A stretch of 64,000 bases of DNA from the NCBI GenBank assembly GCA_036877525.1, contig JAZGTH010000104.1, forward strand, positions 496,001-560,000, read 5' to 3'. Below the pieces are notes generated by a model. The model was not told the origin of the DNA and did no database searches. It saw only the letters and a list, made by a program, of their open reading frames with translations. This stretch comes from Chromobotia macracanthus. Lineage: Eukaryota; Chordata; Actinopteri; Cypriniformes; Botiidae. The position numbers were made by a program, and so were the translations under genes. Below are positions 60,279 through 64,000 of this stretch, one piece after another (within the stretch, counting starts at the first letter, position 1; each line of letters begins with the position of its first letter).

Positions 60279-63276
60279 TTTCCCGCTGAGCGTTCTTTCA
60301 TCTCTCTGGGGAAGCAGGCGGCAGTGTGGGATTTTTATATCCCTCTCCTCTCACTGTGCTATAAATCCTCTTTTCTGATGTGTCCTCTGCTCGTGCTGTT
60401 TCGCTTATCGAAAACGCAGCGTTCCTTCTGTGTGTCGTCACGGTGACACAACATCCACCCCTCCAGCTCTAGATCCCACCTCACGTGACGGCGCATGACG
60501 CGTGTCAAGCGAAGATGAAACCCAGAGGTGCTCAAATGTTGTATTAATGTTACACAGAGAAATCTTAACTGGTGAAACTTCATGAGTAGACCTGAGCTGT
60601 CGACTTATGACGGTTTCATTTTTTAAAATAACCATCATGGCTGTTTCTGTCATCTCTCATTTGAAGTTTACAAGGTTATATATTCATATAAAGTGGATGT
60701 AGGCCATAGAAATCTTACACTGGTGTGAAGGGTTTGAAGTAGCTTTGCAGTGTGAAAAAAACAGGAACACTTTACATCGTCATTGATAATGTAATCTAGT
60801 TTTGTTTTGCATGTGTTCACTTCATCGCCCCTGATTTGAGACCCACAGATTTAAAGGGCCAGTCTTTAGCTAATGTTTCTGGTTCCACATTGAGCTCTGA
60901 CTCAAAACAAAACCCTATTGGTCAAAAAGACGATATTAGTATCTCAGATGTAGAGGAACTAAGAGAACAAATTAAGTGAGATGTAGACCGTGTGTGTTTC
61001 TGTGTGTGGTAAGTAGCAGGTGGGTGCTTCATTCATCAGTATTTCCTCTCCATTTCTCTCTTCCTGTCTGTGCCATCTGTCGCTGTGGCCAGACTGGGCG
61101 CTACATGCTCTCTTCCTGTCTGACGCCATCCTATGACGCAGCTGAACCGCAGTGGACACACTGCAAACTCTTCTGTCCAGATCTTACACTCAAAGAACCT
61201 GAAAATACTCTGAATAACTTTGAAAAATACTCCTGTAGAAGCAAAAGAATGAACAGGCACATGCTGAAGACTTCAGAGTGACAACCACATTGTTGTGTGT
61301 GTGTATGGCTTTCAGGAGTCACTCCACATTGTCACCTGTGTGTACAGAATACAGGAGTCAGTCCATACATTTTGATGGTTAATGTAATAAAAGCATAGCT
61401 ACATTTTGGCATCCTGCGACTGTAAAAAATAAACATGTATGACAACAGTTTTACCTGTTGATGGTTGCTCTTTTTGACACAAAAATTATGAATATTATTA
61501 TAGAATTAACTTCTGACCAATTTTAATAAAATGTGTGTCCTGTTATTCGTGAGTGAATTTGGTTGTAGTGTTGTTTTTACTCCAGTAATTAACCAAACAG
61601 TTAACCAGAACCAGATTAAGAATTCAGAAAAGGAGTGACAGCTGGTTGTTGCAGTGTGTATACGGCCATTGTTAAAAGTCTTCATTTACTGGTGTTCATT
61701 GACTTGAAGTGTTCCTGTAGCATTGGAGCAGATACTGTCTGCTGATCAACACTTGAAGGATCTGCTGAGTCTCAGCTTTCTTACTGTCTGTCTGAGTAAA
61801 GGAAGCGATTTCAGCTTCAGTTCACGTTCTACACTGCAGCACTGAAGCTGTTTACCACGATACAGGGAAAGATTTCACATCTGACAGTCATCGTCTCTCT
61901 GAAGGAGGTTTAATTCTGATCTGCTGAGGTACTGATGAGAGAGAGAGAGAGTGTAAAGAGTCTGCACAAGGGTTCGAACGAGAACTGTCTCATTTGATGA
62001 GAGAAAAAGAGATAGAAATATGATTTGTATTATCGGGGCGTGGTCCTTCTGTTTTGGATGCAAAGGCCTGGCCTTAAAACCTTACGCGGTATCTACCTGG
62101 ACAGCATTTTTGGGCATCGTACATACACATACTAATTACATATCATACAAATTATCACACAAATACAGGTTCCCAAACACAGCGGCCAGCTTGTTTGATT
62201 TCCAGTAGAGGAGAAAAAGAGGTGGTCCGGGATCAGATAAAGACCACCAGACACTCAGATAAATGTAGGGTGTGGCTGATGGATGGAGGAGAAAATGAGA
62301 GAGAGAATCTGCAGTGGAAAGGAGGGAGAGAGCGAGAAAAAGAGGAGGAAAACGATTGCTTGACATCAGACTCCAGAGCCCCACCCAACACTGGCAGAAC
62401 ACACACACACAGGGTTGATTTAGTAGCTCTCTGAGTAGTAAATACAGGCAGTTTTACAGGCATCTGATCTTATTGGTCTGATAAGAGTCACATGCCAGTG
62501 ATTAAATGTCTTCCAGCACCCTGGTGCTGCGTCAATGAAATCTGCAGTTTAATCGCTAGTTAATGAAAGACACACAGTGGCATTTTAATGTCAGCTCAGA
62601 TACACACAGACGGACAGGCGGTATTGTGACAGCTCTTCACTGTCGACTGCTGCTGACGTGCTACTGTGCAGATATTGCCTTATCTGTGGTTATTCATTGA
62701 TCAAACCGTGTTTGAGACTAAATATGCCTCTTGCATGTTTATTTCTGTAGCTCTTTGTAAATGCATGTTTGGCAGATGACAAATGCATGTGATGTTACTA
62801 ATTGTGATGGGGTGATGGAGTCTTTCCTGTAGATTACACACACGACATCTGCATTTTCTGCCCTTCATTCAGTCTTAATATTTTGAGATTGATCGTGTAA
62901 TGTTGATTTGGCACATGTGAGTTTGAAACGGTGTGTTTTGAAGGGTCTTCACGTGTCTTTGTGTGTTCAGAAAGGTAACATGTATCAGACAAGCGTGACA
63001 GCTGCAGATGTACGACAGCATGTCTGATGTCTTTCTCTCTTTCTAATTCTGGAGGCTTTGTATCTAACAGTGCTAGCAGTGTGTTAACAGACTGAACTGA
63101 CTGAGTGTGTGTGTTTGTTTTTCTGGCACTTTCTTATTCAAATGAGTCCTCACATCTTGGGCTGCTCTGATTGGCTGTTTGAGCAGATCTCGTTGGCGTG
63201 AAAAATGTGAGCATGTGTAGTTCATTCTGGAAGTTACTTGGTGTGGTTTACTATAGTATGTGTGTCAGTGAGGTTT

Positions 63277-63281
<5 letters not shown>

Positions 63282-63322
<41 letters not shown>

Positions 63323-63333
63323 ACCTCTTCCAG
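63282..63333 (+). repeat. (CT)n tract forming a splice acceptor
   Basis: About 40 bp of CT followed by acctcttccag. It is the polypyrimidine tract of the exon at 63334. Confidence 0.9.
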
Positions 63334-63516
63334 GCAGTGACTCTGTGGAGGGCGAGTGTGTGTTCGAGGGGGATTACGCCGTCCCTCCTCTCCCGGTAAC
63401 CGAGGGCATGCAGCACATTCGAATCATGGAGGGCGTGTCACGCTCTCTCCCCTCCTCACCCCTGCTGTCCCACCAAGCCCTTAACATGCGCCTCCAGCCC
63501 CTCAAGAGACTCCCAG
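63334..63516 (+). CDS. tanc2: tanc2 second coding exon
   Basis: This 183-bp exon is symmetric (phase 1 to phase 1). It has an AG acceptor at 63332-63333 and a GTAACA donor at 63517. With the preceding base it reads SSDSVEGECVFEGDYAVPPL, continuing through PVTEGMQHIRIMEGVSRS, LPSSPLLSHQALNMRLQPLK and RLP. The block from FEGDYAVPPL to LPSSPLL is characteristic of the disordered N-terminal region of TANC2, upstream of the ATPase-like domain. It is rich in serine and proline, with no transmembrane segment. As I recall it, mammalian TANC2 has a longer serine/arginine-rich stretch between the basic N-terminus and the acidic CAFE motif. Here the two exons join directly and that stretch is missing or lies in an exon I did not find. 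Being symmetric, the exon could be skipped without a frameshift. Confidence 0.9.
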
Positions 63517-64000
63517 GTAACACACACACAGCGTGCATATGTTAGTATGTGTGTGTACTTTCACATTTGTGAAAGGTGTTTGTGCCTGCAGTTGTTTGTA
63601 TGTATACTGAGTGTGTGTGTGTGATCAGCGAGACGCTCCTGCTGAATGGCAGATCTCCTGCAGCCTCCGCCTTACACACCGGAGAGAGAGTGAACATGTT
63701 TGTGTGTGTGAGAGCTACTGTAGCGGTGTGTGTCTGATTCAGCGGTGGCTTATTATGTGCGGAGGAGAGAAAATGGCTTTTTAATGGAGAAGTTTGGGGC
63801 TGCTGGTGCATGACTGAGTGAATTTTTGAGTACTTTTCTTTCACTATCACTTCCAACTCATCCATTTAAAAAATACTGTATATTTGATTATGAAACTACA
63901 TTCAAATTAGGATTCAAGATTCAAGAAGTAATATCTTTATTTTCATTTGTGCTTAAATACAATGCAATTCTTCATTTTACGGACAAGAACATTTTTAATT
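63517..64000 (+). other. tanc2: start of tanc2 intron 4
   Basis: Begins with GTAACA followed by a short CA run. It contains GT-rich sequence. From about 63905 there is a stretch resembling a common fish repeat tail (attcaagattcaag, then a poly-T-rich part and aatacaatgcaattctt). No exon is seen before the window ends. Confidence 0.75.

Larger units (their letters stand above)
48407..63333 (+). other. tanc2: tanc2 intron 3, between the two coding exons
   Basis: Both ends are defined by recognisable coding exons joining in phase 1. I looked for a phase 1-1 exon carrying the serine/arginine-rich stretch remembered from mammalian TANC2 and did not find one. Contents: fold-back copies at 48975, 52280 and 59916, MITEs, SINE remnants near 51.4 kb, a possible internal promoter near 54.8 kb, and (GT)n and (CT)n tracts. 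The stretches 49286-51350, 55930-58090 and 60280-63280 show no gene and no repeat I can name. Confidence 0.8.
7530..64000 (+). other. tanc2: tanc2 gene, 5' part (runs off the window)
   Basis: Gene span inferred from two recognisable coding exons plus two likely noncoding leader exons. TANC2 is a large postsynaptic scaffold of excitatory synapses. From family knowledge it has a disordered N-terminus, a P-loop ATPase-like domain, ankyrin repeats, TPRs and a C-terminal PDZ-binding motif, and it links to PSD-95 and to KIF1A-carried vesicles. Only the N-terminal 82 residues are encoded here. Inferred order: exon 1 (ends 7750), exon 2 (28876-28998), exon 3 with the start codon (48306-48406), exon 4 (63334-63516). 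Long 5' introns of 15-21 kb fit a neuronal gene. The leader exons and their connection to the coding exons are inferred from splice signals only. Teleosts have two tanc2 copies and I cannot say which this is. Confidence 0.8.

Noticed and set aside
1..64000. CRISPR array, prokaryotic operon or viral insertion
   Set aside because: No regularly spaced direct repeats with unique spacers, no dense coding, and no recognisable viral or transposase frame. All repeats are eukaryotic microsatellites, SINEs or MITEs.

Overview
The window looks like teleost fish nuclear DNA, probably a cypriniform. It is AT-rich and CpG-poor, with long (GT)n and (CT)n microsatellites. It is full of short non-autonomous repeats: tRNA-derived SINEs with the tail common in bony fish, and several MITE-like families. 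There is no prokaryotic, viral or organellar gene content, and almost every open reading frame is chance, repeat or low-complexity sequence.

I recognise one gene, on the + strand: the 5' part of tanc2, which encodes a postsynaptic ankyrin/TPR scaffold protein. Two coding exons are clear. The start-codon exon (48306-48406) encodes a basic N-terminus beginning MFRNSLKMLLGGKSNRKNRN. The next coding exon (63334-63516) encodes 61 codons including YAVPPLPVTEGMQHIRIMEG. The two join in phase 1. Upstream I infer a CpG-rich promoter with GC boxes and an inverted CCAAT box (about 7420-7560), a noncoding first exon ending at 7750, and a second noncoding exon at 28876-28998 that carries upstream ATGs. 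The rest of the gene (ATPase-like, ankyrin and TPR parts) lies beyond position 64000. Which teleost duplicate this is (tanc2a or tanc2b) cannot be decided from this sequence alone.

Layout: 1-7430 is upstream DNA with repeats only. 7440-8110 is the CpG island, first exon and an 8-bp tandem repeat. 7751-28875 is intron 1, which holds a second CpG-rich cluster at 16264-16640. 28999-48305 is intron 2, 48407-63333 is intron 3, and 63517-64000 is the start of intron 4. The introns carry about 20 copies of an AACGTT-rich element with CAGCTAACA/TGTTAGCTG ends, three further MITE families and many microsatellites. One (CT)n tract directly forms the polypyrimidine tract of the second coding exon.

I found no novel multi-gene system. 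The most interesting points are the upstream-ATG arrangement in the tanc2 leader, the microsatellite acceptor, two stacked DR1 nuclear-receptor motifs, two candidate internal promoters, a repeat with a SINE nested inside it, and a perfect 25-bp minisatellite that seems to have grown inside a MITE.
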